64,000 nucleotides of DNA, taken from NCBI RefSeq assembly GCF_051020955.1, contig NW_027476390.1, positions 62,001 through 126,000 on the forward strand, in the 5' to 3' direction. Positions 49,310-62,800 of this stretch are shown here, one piece after another (within the stretch, counting starts at the first letter, position 1; the number at the start of each line of letters is the position of its first letter). The stretch comes from Megalopta genalis. Taxonomy: Eukaryota > Arthropoda > Insecta > Hymenoptera > Halictidae. The notes below the pieces were generated by a model that searched no databases, was not told the DNA's origin, and saw nothing but the letters and a program-made list of their open reading frames with translations. Both the position numbers and the translations under genes were made by a program.

Positions 49310-51985
49310 TGTTTCGCATGGTTTCGAATATCAGCCATCTACTTCGCATTGATTTGAAGCTAAATCATGTGTTTACGCATGGAATTGAAGCTAACTCGTT
49401 TGTATCGAATGCAGTTGAAGCTAAATCATGTATATCACAAGTATTTGATGCTAAACCATTTGATTCGCATGGATTTGATGCTATGCCATCTACTTCGCTT
49501 TTATTTGAAACTGAATCATGTGTTTCTATTGAATGTGTTGCTGACACGTTCGTTTCACATGCAGTTGAAGCTAAATCATGTATATCACAAGTATTCGAAG
49601 CTGAACCATTTGTTTCGCACGAATATCAGGCTAAACCATGGGTTTGGAATGAATTTGAAGCTAAATCATGTGTTTCGCATAGATTTGAAGCTAACTCGTT
49701 TGTTACGCATGCAGTTGAAGCTGAATCATGTATATCCCAAGTATTTGAAGCTCAACCATTTGATTCGCATGTATTTGAAGATAAGCCTTCTACTTCGCAT
49801 TGATAAGAAGCTAAATCATGTGTTTCGCATGGATTTGAAGCTAACTCGTTCGTTTCGCTTGCATTTGAAGCTAAATCATGCACAGCACAAGTATTTGAAA
49901 CTGAATCACTTGTTTCGCATGGATTTGAAGATAAGCCTTCTACTTCGCATTGATTTGAATCTAAATCAAGTGTTTCGCTTAGATTTGAAACTAACTCGTT
50001 TGTTTCGCATGCAGTTGTAGCTAAATCATGTATATCACAATTATTTGAAACTAAATCATTTGATTCGCATGGATTTGAAGATAAACCTTCTACTTCGCAT
50101 TGATTTGAAGCTAAATCACGTGTTTCGCATGGATTTGAAGCTAACTCGTTAGTTTCGCATGCTGTTGAAGCTAAATCATGTATATCATAAGTATTTGAAT
50201 CTAAACCATTATTTCGCAAGGATTCGAAGATCAGCCTTCTACTTCGCAATTGATAAGAAGATAAATTATGTGTTTCGCATGGATTTGAAGCTAACTCGTT
50301 CGTTTCGACTGCATTTCAAGCTAAATCATGCACATCACAAGTATTTGAAGCTGTACCACTTGTTTCGCATGGATTTGAAGATAAGCCTTCTACTTCGCAT
50401 TGATTTGAAGCTAAATCATGTGTTTCGCATGGATTTGAAGCTAACTCGTTAGTTTTGCATGCTGTTGAAGCTAAATCATGTATATCACAAGTATTTGAAG
50501 CTAAACCATTTGTTTCGCAAGGATTCGAAGATCAGCCTTCTACTTCGCTTTGATTTCAAGCTAAATCATGTGTTTCGCATGGAGTTGAAGCTAACTCGTT
50601 CGTTTCGCTTGCATTTGAAGCTAAATCATGCACATCGCAAATATTTGAGGCTGAATCACATGTTTCGCATGGATTTGAAGATAAGTCTTCTACTTCGCAT
50701 TGATTTGAATCTAAATCAAGTGTTTCGCTTGGATTTGAAACTAACTAGTTTGTTTCGCAATGCAGTTGAACCTAAATCATGTATATCACAATTATTTGAA
50801 GCGAAACCATTTGATTCGCATGGATTTCAAAATAAGCCTTCTACTTCGCATTGATTTGAAGCTAAATCATGTGTTTCGCTTGGATTTCAAGCTAACTCGT
50901 TTGTTTCGCATGTAATTGAAGCTAAATAATGTATATCACAGGCACTTGCAGCTAAACCATTTTTTTGGCATGGATTCGAAAATAACCCTTCGAAGATAAC
51001 CCAAGTATTTGAAGCTGAAACATTTGTTTCGCATGAATATTAAGCTAAACCATGTGTTTCGAATGAATATGAAGCTAAATCATGTGTTGCGCATGGATTT
51101 GAAGCAACACGTTCGTTTCGCCTGCATTTGAATCTAAATCATCTATGTCACAAATATTTGAAGCTAAATAATTTGGTTCGCATGGATTTGAAACTAAGCC
51201 TGCTACTTCGCATTGATGTGAAGCTAAATCATGTGTTTCGCATGGATTTGAAGCTAAATCGTGTGTTTCGCATGGATTTGAAGCTAAATCATGTGTTTCG
51301 CATGGATTTGTAGCTATATCCTTGTTTTCGCATGCAGTTGACGCTAAATCATGTATAAAACAAGTATTTGAAGCTAGACCATTCGTTTCGCATGCATTTT
51401 TGAAGCTAAGCCTTCTACTTCGCACTGATTTGAAGCTAAATCATGTATTCCGCTTGGGTTTGAAGTTAACTCGTTTGTTTCACCTGCATTTGAATCTAAA
51501 TCATCTATGTCACAAATACTTGAAGCTAAACAATTTGGTTCGCATGGATTTGAAACTAAGCCTGCTACTTCGCATTGATTTGCAGCTAAATCATGTGTTT
51601 CGCATGGATTTGAAGCTAGATCGTTGTTTTCGCATGCAGTTGACGCTAAAGCATGTATAAAACAAGTATTTGAAGCTAGACCATTCGTTTCGCATGCATT
51701 TGAAGCTAAGCCTTCTACTTCGCATGAATTTGTAGCTAAATCATGTGTTTGGCTTGGATTTTAAGCTAACTCGTTTGTTTCGCAAGCTGTTGAAGCTAAA
51801 TCATGTATATCACAATTATTTGAAGCGAAACCATTTGATTCGCATGGATTTCAAAATAAGCCTTCTACTTCGCATTGATTTGAAGCTAAATCATGTGTTT
51901 CGCTTGGATTTCAAGCTAACTCGTTTGTTTCGCATGCAATTGAAGCTAAATCATGTATCAAACAAGTATTTGAAGCTAAACCATT
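49310..51985. repeat. 2,676-bp tandem unit, copy 1
   Basis: It matches 51,986-54,661 at an offset of 2,676 bp on both sides of one patch. The offset is 300 bp (two pentamers) shorter than the 2,976-bp step next to it. The unit joins a right part of segment S (51,390-51,980) to block R monomers. Confidence 0.87.
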
Positions 51986-54661
51986 TGTTTCGCATGGTTT
52001 CGAATATCAGCCATCTACTTCGCATTGATTTGAAGCTAAATCATGTGTTTACGCATGGAATTGAAGCTAACTCGTTTGTATCGAATGCAGTTGAAGCTAA
52101 ATCATGTATATCACAAGTATTTGATGCTAAACCATTTGATTCGCATGGATTTGATGCTATGCCATCTACTTCGCTTTTATTTGAAACTGAATCATGTGTT
52201 TCTATTGAATGTGTTGCTGACACGTTCGTTTCACATGCAGTTGAAGCTAAATCATGTATATCACAAGTATTCGAAGCTGAACCATTTGTTTCGCACGAAT
52301 ATCAGGCTAAACCATGGGTTTGGAATGAATTTGAAGCTAAATCATGTGTTTCGCATAGATTTGAAGCTAACTCGTTTGTTACGCATGCAGTTGAAGCTGA
52401 ATCATGTATATCCCAAGTATTTGAAGCTCAACCATTTGATTCGCATGTATTTGAAGATAAGCCTTCTACTTCGCATTGATAAGAAGCTAAATCATGTGTT
52501 TCGCATGGATTTGAAGCTAACTCGTTCGTTTCGACTGCATTTCAAGCTAAATCATGCACATCACAAGTATTTGAAGCTGTACCACTTGTTTCGCATGGAT
52601 TTGAAGATAAGCCTTCTACTTCGCATTGATTTGAAGCTAAATCATGTGTTTCGCATGGATTTGAAGCTAACTCGTTAGTTTTGCATGCTGTTGAAGCTAA
52701 ATCATGTATATCACAATTATTTGAAACTAAATCATTTGATTCGCATGGATTTGAAGATAAACCTTCTACTTCGCATTGATTTGAAGCTAAATCACGTGTT
52801 TCGCATGGATTTGAAGCTAACTCGTTAGTTTCGCATGCTGTTGAAGCTAAATCATGTATATCATAAGTATTTGAATCTAAACCATTATTTCGCAAGGATT
52901 CGAAGATCAGCCTTCTACTTCGCAATTGATAAGAAGATAAATTATGTGTTTCGCATGGATTTGAAGCTAACTCGTTCGTTTCGACTGCATTTCAAGCTAA
53001 ATCATGCACATCACAAGTATTTGAAGCTGTACCACTTGTTTCGCATGGATTTGAAGATAAGCCTTCTACTTCGCATTGATTTGAAGCTAAATCATGTGTT
53101 TCGCATGGATTTGAAGCTAACTCGTTAGTTTTGCATGCTGTTGAAGCTAAATCATGTATATCACAAGTATTTGAAGCTAAACCATTTGTTTCGCAAGGAT
53201 TCGAAGATCAGCCTTCTACTTCGCTTTGATTTCAAGCTAAATCATGTGTTTCGCATGGAGTTGAAGCTAACTCGTTCGTTTCGCTTGCATTTGAAGCTAA
53301 ATCATGCACATCGCAAATATTTGAGGCTGAATCACATGTTTCGCATGGATTTGAAGATAAGTCTTCTACTTCGCATTGATTTGAATCTAAATCAAGTGTT
53401 TCGCTTGGATTTGAAACTAACTAGTTTGTTTCGCAATGCAGTTGAAGCTAAATCATGTATATCACAATTATTTGAAGCGAAACCATTTGATTCGCATGGA
53501 TTTCAAAATAAGCCTTCTACTTCGCATTGATTTGAAGCTAAATCATGTGTTTCGCTTGGATTTCAAGCTAACTCGTTTGTTTCGCATGTAATTGAAGCTA
53601 AATAATGTATATCACAGGCACTTGCAGCTAAACCATTTTTTTGGCATGGATTCGAAAATAACCCTTCGAAGATAACCCAAGTATTTGAAGCTGAAACATT
53701 TGTTTCGCATGAATATTAAGCTAAACCATGTGTTTCGAATGAATATGAAGCTAAATCATGTGTTGCGCATGGATTTGAAGCAACACGTTCGTTTCGCCTG
53801 CATTTGAATCTAAATCATCTATGTCACAAATATTTGAAGCTAAATAATTTGGTTCGCATGGATTTGAAACTAAGCCTGCTACTTCGCATTGATGTGAAGC
53901 TAAATCATGTGTTTCGCATGGATTTGAAGCTAAATCGTGTGTTTCGCATGGATTTGAAGCTAAATCATGTGTTTCGCATGGATTTGTAGCTATATCCTTG
54001 TTTTCGCATGCAGTTGACGCTAAATCATGTATAAAACAAGTATTTGAAGCTAGACCATTCGTTTCGCATGCATTTTTGAAGCTAAGCCTTCTACTTCGCA
54101 CTGATTTGAAGCTAAATCATGTATTCCGCTTGGGTTTGAAGTTAACTCGTTTGTTTCACCTGCATTTGAATCTAAATCATCTATGTCACAAATACTTGAA
54201 GCTAAACAATTTGGTTCGCATGGATTTGAAACTAAGCCTGCTACTTCGCATTGATTTGCAGCTAAATCATGTGTTTCGCATGGATTTGAAGCTAGATCGT
54301 TGTTTTCGCATGCAGTTGACGCTAAAGCATGTATAAAACAAGTATTTGAAGCTAGACCATTCGTTTCGCATGCATTTGAAGCTAAGCCTTCTACTTCGCA
54401 TGAATTTGTAGCTAAATCATGTGTTTGGCTTGGATTTTAAGCTAACTCGTTTGTTTCGCAAGCTGTTGAAGCTAAATCATGTATATCACAATTATTTGAA
54501 GCGAAACCATTTGATTCGCATGGATTTCAAAATAAGCCTTCTACTTCGCATTGATTTGAAGCTAAATCATGTGTTTCGCTTGGATTTCAAGCTAACTCGT
54601 TTGTTTCGCATGCAATTGAAGCTAAATCATGTATCAAACAAGTATTTGAAGCTAAACCATT
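51986..54661. repeat. 2,676-bp tandem unit, copy 2
   Basis: It is near identical to copy 1 except about 52,530-52,700. There the sequence instead matches about 50,290-50,460 (CGACTGCATTTCAAGC, GCTGTACCACTTG). The length is unchanged, so this looks like a patch of sequence exchange without crossover, or a double exchange. Confidence 0.85.
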
Positions 54662-55548
54662 TGTTTCGCAAGGATTCGAAGATCAGCCTTCTACTTCGCA
54701 TTGATAAGAAGCTAACTCATGTGTTTCGCATGGATTTGAAGCTAACTCGTTTGTTTCGCATGCAGTTGAAGATAAATCATGTATATCAGAGGTATTTCAA
54801 GCTAAACCATTTGTTTCGCAAGGATTCGAAGATCAACCTTCTACTTCGCATTGATAAGAAGCAAAATCATGTGTTTCGCATGGATTTGAAGCTAACTCGT
54901 TCGTTTCGCTTGCATTTGAAGCTAAATCATGCACATCACAAGTATTTGAAGCTGAACCACTTGTTTCGCATGGATTTGAAGATTAGCCTTCTACTTCGCA
55001 TTGATTTGAAGCTAAATCATGTGTTTCGCTTGGATTTCAAGCTAACTCGTTTGTTTCACATGCAATTGAAGCTAAATCATGTATATCACAATTATTTGAA
55101 GCTAAACCATTTGATTCGCATGGATTTCAAAATAAGCCTTCTACTTCGCATTAATTTGAAGCTAAATCATATGTTTCGCTTGGATTTCAAGCTAACTCGT
55201 TTGTTTCGCATGTAATTGAAGCTAAATAATGTATCAAACTAGTATTTCAAGCTCAAGCATTTGTTTCGCTTGGATTCGAAGATCTGCCATCTACCTCGTA
55301 ATGATTTGAAGCTAAATCATGTGTTTCGCATGGATTTGAAACTAACTCGTTTGTGTCGCATGCAGTTGAAGCTAAATCATGTATATCACAATTATTTGAA
55401 ACTAAATCATTTGATTCGCATGGATACGAAGATCAGCCTTCTACTTCGCAATTGATATGAAGCTAAATCATGTGTTTCGCATGGATTTCAAGCTAACTCG
55501 TTTGTTTCGCATGCAGTTGAAGCTAAGTGATGTATATCACAAGTATTT
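53935..55548. repeat. Segment S, copy 2
   Basis: It matches 38,587-40,200 at an offset of 15,348 bp. Differences are single bases, for example TAGCCTTCTAC at 54,984 against TAGCCTTCAAC at 39,636, and CGCTTGGATTC at 55,267 against CGCATGGATTC. It ends where TTCAGAGATAAGCC replaces block R sequence. Confidence 0.87.
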
Positions 55549-56830
55549 GAAGCTAAACCATTTGTTTCGCATGGATTCAGAGATAAGCCTTCTACTTCGC
55601 ATTGATTTAAAACTGAATCATGTGTTTCGCTTGTATTTGAAGCTAAGTCGTTTGTTTCGCATGCTGTTGAAGCTAAATCATGTATATCACAGGCACTTGC
55701 AGCTAAACCATTTTTTCGCATGGATTCGAAGATAACCCTTCTACTTCGCATTGATTTGAAGCTGATTCATGTGTTTCGCTTGTATTTGAAGCTGACTCGT
55801 TTGTTTCGCATGGATTCGAAGATCAGTCATCTACTTCGCATTTATTTGAAGCTAAATCACGTGTTTCGCTTGGATTTGAAGCTAACTCGTTTATTTCGCC
55901 TGCATTTGAAGCTACATCATTTATATCACAAGTATTTGAAGCTAAACCACTTGATTCGCATGGATTTGAAGCTAAGCCTTCTACTTCGCCTTGGTTTGAA
56001 GCTAAATCGTTTATATCGCAAGTATTTGAAGGTAAATCATTTGTATCGCATGGATTTGAAGATAAGCCTTCTACTTCGCATTGATTTTAATCTAAATCAT
56101 CTGTTTCGCACGGATTTAAAGCTATCTCGTTTGTTTCGCATGCAGTTGAAGATAGATCATGTATATCACAGGTATTTGAAGCTAAATCATTTGTTTCGCA
56201 TGGATTCGAAGATAAGCCTTCCACATCGCATTGATTTCAAGCTAAATCATGTGTTTCGCATGGATTTGAAGCTAACTCGTTTGTTTCCTAGGCAGTTGAA
56301 GCTGAATCATGTATATCAAAAGTATTTGAAGATAAACTATTCGTTTCGCATGGATTCGAAGACAAGCCTTCCACTTCGCATTGATTTGAAGCTAAATAAT
56401 GTGTTCCGCATGGATTTGAAGCTGACTCGTTTGTTTCGCATGCAGTTGAAGCTGAATCATGTATATCACAAGTATTTGCGGCTAAACCATTTGTTTCGCA
56501 TGGATTCGAAGGTAACCCTTCTACTTCGCATTGATTTTAATCTAAATCATGTGTTTCGCATGGATTTCAAGCTAACTCGTTTGTTTCGCATGCTGTTGAA
56601 GCTAAATCATGTATATTACAAGTATTTGAAGCTAAACCATTTGTTTCGCATGGATTCGGAGATAAGCCTCCTACTTCGCATTGATTTGAAGCTAAATCAT
56701 GTGTTTCGCATGGATTTGAAGCTAACTCGTTTGTTTCGCATGCTGTTGAAGCTAAGTCATGTATATCACAAGTATTTGCGGCTAAACCATTTGTTTCGCA
56801 TGGATTCGAAGGTAACCCTTCTACTTCGCA
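55549..56830. repeat. Transition segment to the end domain
   Basis: Monomers here mix block R features with forms typical of the end domain. Examples are CAGGCACTTGCAGC (55,689), CGCCTTGGTTTGAAGC (55,987), TTTCCTAGGCAGTTG (56,284) and TATTTGCGGCTAAACC (56,474). The + frame is open from 55,720 to 56,838 (372 codons). No unique sequence is present. Confidence 0.78.
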
Positions 56831-59800
56831 TTGATTAGATGCTAAATCATGTGTTTAGCATGGGTTTGAAGCTAACTCGTTTGTTTCGCATGCTGTTGAA
56901 ACTAAATCATGTATATCACAAGTATTTGCGGCTAAACCATTTGTTTCGCATGGATTCGAAGATCAGCCTTCTACATCGCATTGATTAGATGCTAAATCAT
57001 GTGTTTCGCATGGGTTTGAAGCTAACTCGTTTGTTTCGCCTGCATTTGAAGCCATATCACTTATATTTTCAAGTATGTGAAGCTAAATCATTCGTTTTGC
57101 ATGGATTTGAAGTTAAGCCATCAACTTCGCGTTGACTTGATGCTTATTCATGTGTTTCGCATGGATTTGAAGCTAACTCGTTTGTTTCGCAGGCAGTTGA
57201 AGCTGAATCATGTATATCAAAAGTATTTGAAGCTAAACTATTCGTTTCGCATGGATTCGAAGATAAGCCTTCCACTTCGCATTGATTTGAAGCTAAATCA
57301 TGTGTTCCGCTTGGATTTGAAGCTGACTCGTTTGTTTCGCATGCAGTTGAAGCTGAATCATGTATATCACAAGTATTTGAAGCTAAACCATTTGCTTCGC
57401 ATGGATTCGAAGATCAGCCTTCTACTTCGCATTGATTAGATGCTAAATCATGTGTATCGCAAGGGTTTGAAGCTAACTCGTTTGTTTCGCCTGCATTTGA
57501 AGCCATATCACTTATATTTTCAAATATGTGAAGCTAAATCATTCGTTTTGCATGGATTTGAAGCTAAGCCATCAACTTCGCGTTGACTTGATGATAAATC
57601 ATGTGTTTCGCATGGATTTGAAGCTATCTCGTTTGTTTCCTAGGCAGTTGAAGTTGAATCATGTATATCAAAAGTATTTGAAGATAAACTATTCGTTTCG
57701 CATGGATTCGAATATAAGCCTTCCACTTCGCATTGATTTGAAGCTAAATCATGTGTTCCGCATGGATTTGAAGCTAACTCGTTTGTTTCGCATGCAGTTG
57801 AAGCTGAATCATGTATATCACAAGTATTTGAAGCTAAACCATTTGCTTCGCATGGATTCGAAGATCAGCCTTCTACTTCGCATTGATTAGATGCTAAATC
57901 ATGTGTTTCGCATGGGTTTGAAGCTAACTCGTTTGTTTCGCCTGCATTTGAAGCCACATCACTTATATTTTCAAGTATGTGAAGCTAAATCATTCGTTTT
58001 GCATGGATTTGAAGCTAAGCCATCATCTTCGCGTTGACTTGATGCTAATTCATGTGTTTCGCATGGATTTGAAGCTAACTCGTTTGTTTCGCAGGCAGTT
58101 GAAGCTGAATCATGTATATTAAAAGTATTTGAAGCTAAACTATTCGTTTCGCATGGATTCGAAGATGAGCCTTCCACTTCGCATTATTTTGAAGCTAAAT
58201 CATGTGGTCCGCATGGATTTGAAGCTGACTCGTTTGTTTCGCATGCAGTTGAAGCTGAATCATGTATATCACAAGTAATTGAAGCTAAACTATTCGTTTC
58301 GCATGGATTCGAAAATAACACTTCTTCTTCGCATTGATTTGAAGCTAAATCATGTGTTTCGCATGGATTTGAATCTAACTCGTTTATTTCGCATGCTGTT
58401 GAAGCTAAATCATGTATATCACAAGTATATGAAGCTAATCCATTTGTTTCGCATGGATTTGTAGATAAACCTTCTACTTCGCATTGATTTGAAGCTAAAT
58501 CATGTGTTTCGCATGGATTTGAATCTAACTCGTTTGTTTCGCATGCTGTTGAAACTAAATCATGTATATCACAAGTATTTGAAGCTAAACCATTTGTTTC
58601 GCATGGATTCGAAGATAAGCCTTCCACTTCGCATTCATTTGAAGCTAAATCATGGGTTCCGCATGGATTTGAAGCTAACTCGTTTGTTTCGCATGCAGTT
58701 GAAGCTGAATCATGTATGTCACAAGTATTTGCGGCTAAACCATTTGTTTCGCATGGATTCGAAGGTAACCCTTCTACTTCGCATTGATTTGAAGCTAAAT
58801 CATGTGTTTCGCATGGATTTGAATCTAACTCGTTTGTTTCGCATGCTGTTGAAACTAAATCATGTATATCACAAGTATTTGAAGCTAAACCATTTGTTTC
58901 GCATGGATTCCAAGATAACCCTTCTAATTCGCATTAATTAGATGGTAAATCATGCGTTTCGCATGGATTTGAAGCTACCTCGTTTGTTTCGCATGCAGTT
59001 GAAGCTAAATCATGCATATCACAAGTATTTGCTGCTAAACCATTTGTTTCGCATGGATTCGAAGGTAACCCTTCTACTTCGCATTGATTTGAAGCTAAAT
59101 CACTTGTTTCGCATGGATTTGAATCTAACTCGTTTGTTTCGCATGCTGTTGAAACTAAATCATGTATATCACAAGTATTTGAAGCTAAACCATTTGCTTC
59201 GCATGGATTCGAAGATCAGCCTTCTACTTCGCATTGATTAGATGCTAAATCATGTGTTTCGCATGGATTCGAAGATAACCCTTCTAATTCATATTGATTT
59301 GAAGCTAAATCATGTGTTTCGCATGGATTTGAAGCTAACTCGTTTGTTTCGCATGCTGTTGAAGCTAAGTCATGTATATCACAAGTATTTGAAGCTAAAC
59401 CATTTGTTTCGCATGGATTCGAAGATAAGCCTTCCACTTCGCATTCATTTGAAGCTAAATCATGTGTTCCGCATGGATTTGAAGCTAACTCGTTTGTTTC
59501 GCATGCAGTTGAAGCTGAATCATGTATGTCACAAGTATTTGCGGCTAAACCATTTGTTTCGCATGGATTCGAAGGTAACCCTTCTACTACGCATTGATTT
59601 GAAGCTAAATCATGTGTTTCGCATGGATTTGAATCTAACTCGTTTGTTTCGCATGCTGTTGAAACGAAATCATGTATATCACAAGTATTTGAAGCTAAAC
59701 CATTTGCTTCGCATGGATTCGAAGATCAGCCTTCTACTTCGCATTGATTAGATGCTAAATCATGTGTATCGCAAGGGTTTGAAGCTAACTCGTTTGTTTC

Positions 59801-62800
59801 GCCTGCATTGGAAGCCATATCACTTATATTTTCAAATATGTGAAGCTAAATCATTCGTTTTGCATGGATTTGAAGCTAAGCCATCAACTTCGCGTTGACT
59901 TGATGATAAATCATGTGTTTCGCATGGATTTGAAGCTAACTCGTTTGTTTCGCATGCAGTTGAAGCTGAATCATGTATGTCACAAGTATTTGCGGCTAAA
60001 CCATTTGTTTCGCATGGATTCGAAGGTAACCCTTCTACTTCGCATTGATTTGAAGCTAAATCATGTGTTCCGCATGGATTTGAAGCTAACTCGTTTGTTT
60101 CGCATGCAGTCGAAGCTGAATCATGTATATCACAAGTATTTGAAGCTAAACCATTTGCTTCGCATGGATTCGAAGATCAGCCTTCTACTTCGCATTGATT
60201 AGATGCTAAATCATGTGTTTCGCATGGGTTTGAAGCTAACTCGTTTGTTTCGCCTGCATTTGAAGCCATATCACTTATATTTTCAAGTATGTGAAGCTAA
60301 ATCATTCGTTTTGCATGGATTTGAAGCTAAGCCATCAACTTCGCGTTGACTTGATGCTAATTCATGTGTTTCGCATGGATTTGAAGCTAACTCGTTTGTT
60401 TCGCAGGCAGTTGAAGCTGAATCATGTATATCACAAGTATTTGCGGCTAAACCATTTGTTTCGCATGGATTCGAATGTAACCCTTCTACTTCGCATTGAT
60501 TTTAATCTAAATCATGTGTTTCACATGGATTTGAATCTAACTCGTTTATTTCGCATGCTGTTGAAGCTAAATCATGTATATCACAAGTATATGAAGCTAA
60601 TCCATTTGTTTCGCATGGATTCGTAGATAAACCTTCTACTTCGCATTGATTTGAAGCTAAATCATGTGTTTCGCATGGATTTGAATCTAACTCGTTTGTT
60701 TCGCATGCTGTTGAAACTAAATCATGTATATCACAAGTATTTGAAGCTAAACCATTTGTTTCGTATGGATTCCAAGATAACCCTTCTAATTCGCATTTAT
60801 TAGATGGTAAATCATGCGTTTCGCATGGATTTGAATCTAACTCGTTTGTTTCGCATGCTGTTGAAACTAAATCATGTATATCACAAGTATTTGAAGCTAA
60901 ACGATTTGCTTCGCATGGATTCGAAGATCAGCCTTCTACTTCGCATTGATTAGATGCTAAATCATGTGTATCGCAAGGGTTTGAAGCTAACTCGTTTGTT
61001 TCGCCTGCATTTGAAGCCATATCACTTATATTTTCAAATATGTGAAGCTAAATCATTCGTTTTGCATGGATTTGAAGCTAAGCCATCATCTTCGCGTTGA
61101 CTTGATGCTAATTCATGTGTTTCGCATGGATTTGAAGCTAACTCGTTTGTTTCGCAGGCAGTTGAAGCTGAATCATGTATATTAAAAGTATTTGAAGCTA
61201 AACTATTCGTTTCGCATGGATTCGAAGATAAGCCTTCCACTTCGCATTATTTTGAAGCTAAATCATGTGTTCCGCATGGATTTGAAGCTGACTCGTTTGT
61301 TTCGCATGCAGTCGAAGCTGAATCATGTATATCACAAGTATTTGAAGCTAAACCATTTGCTTCGCATGGATTCGAAGATCAGCCTTCTACTTCGCATTGA
61401 TTAGATGCTAAATCATGTGTTTCGCATGGGTTTGAAGCTAACTCGTTTGTTTCGCCTGCATTTGAAGCCATATCACTTATATTTTCAAGTATGTGAAGCT
61501 AAATCATTCGTTTTGCATGGATTTGAAGCTAAGCCATCAACTTCGCGTTGACTTGATGTTAAATCATGTGTTTCGCATGGATTTGAAGCTAACTCGTTTG
61601 TTTCGCATGCAGTTGAAGCTGAATCATGTATGTCACAAGTATTTGCGGCTAAACCATTTGTTTCGCATGGATTCGAAGGTAACCCTTCTACTTCGCATTG
61701 ATTTGAAGCTAAATCATGTGTTCCGCATGGATTTGAAGCTAACTCGTTTGTTTCGCATGCAGTCGAAGCTGAATCATGTATATCACAAGTATTTGAAGCT
61801 AAACCATTTGCTTCGCATGGATTCGAAGATCAGCCTTCTACTTCGCATTGATTAGATGCTAAATCATGTGTTTCGCATGGGTTTGAAGCTAACTCGTTTG
61901 TTTCGCCTGCATTTGAAGCCATATCACTTATATTTTCAAGTATGTGAAGCTAAATCATTCGTTTTGCATGGATTTGAAGCTAAGCCATCAACTTCGCGTT
62001 GACTTGATGCTAATTCATGTGTTTCGCATGGATTTGAAGCTAACTCGTTTGTTTCGCAGGCAGTTGAAGCTGAATCATGTATATCACAAGTATTTGCGGC
62101 TAAACCATTTGTTTCGCATGGATTCGAATGTAACCCTTCTACTTCGCATTGATTTTAATCTAAATCATGTGTTTCACATGGATTTGAATCTAACTCGTTT
62201 ATTTCGCTTGCTGTTGAAGCTAAATCATGTATATCACAAGTATATGAAGCTAATCCATTTGTTTCGCATGGATTCGTAGATAAACCTTCTACTTCGCATT
62301 GATTTGAAGCTAAATCATGTGTTTCGCATGGATTTGAATCTAACTCGTTTGTTTCGCATGCTGTTGAAACTAAATCATGTATATCACAAGTATTTGAAGC
62401 TAAACCATTTGTTTCGCATGGATTCCAAGATAACCCTTCTAATTCGCATTTATTAGATGGTAAATCATGCGTTTCGCATGGATTTGAATCTAACTCGTTT
62501 GTTTCGCATGCTGTTGAAACTAAATCATGTATATCACAAGTATTTGAAGCTATATCATATGTTTCGCATGGATTCGAAGATAACCCTTCTAATTCATATT
62601 GATTTGAAGCTAAATCATGTGTTTCGCATGGATTTGAAGCTAACTCGTTTGTTTCGCATGCTGTTGAAGCTAAGTCATGTATATCACAAGTATTTGAAGC
62701 TAAACCATTTGTTTCGCATGGATTCGAAGATAAGCCTTCCACTTCGCATTCATTTGAAGCTAAATCATGTGTTCCGCATGGATTTGAAGCTAACTCGTTT

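Noticed and set aside
57050..57080. TATA-like promoter in TTATATTTTCAAG
   Set aside because: It is one 31-base monomer variant repeated ten times, with no associated gene or start site.
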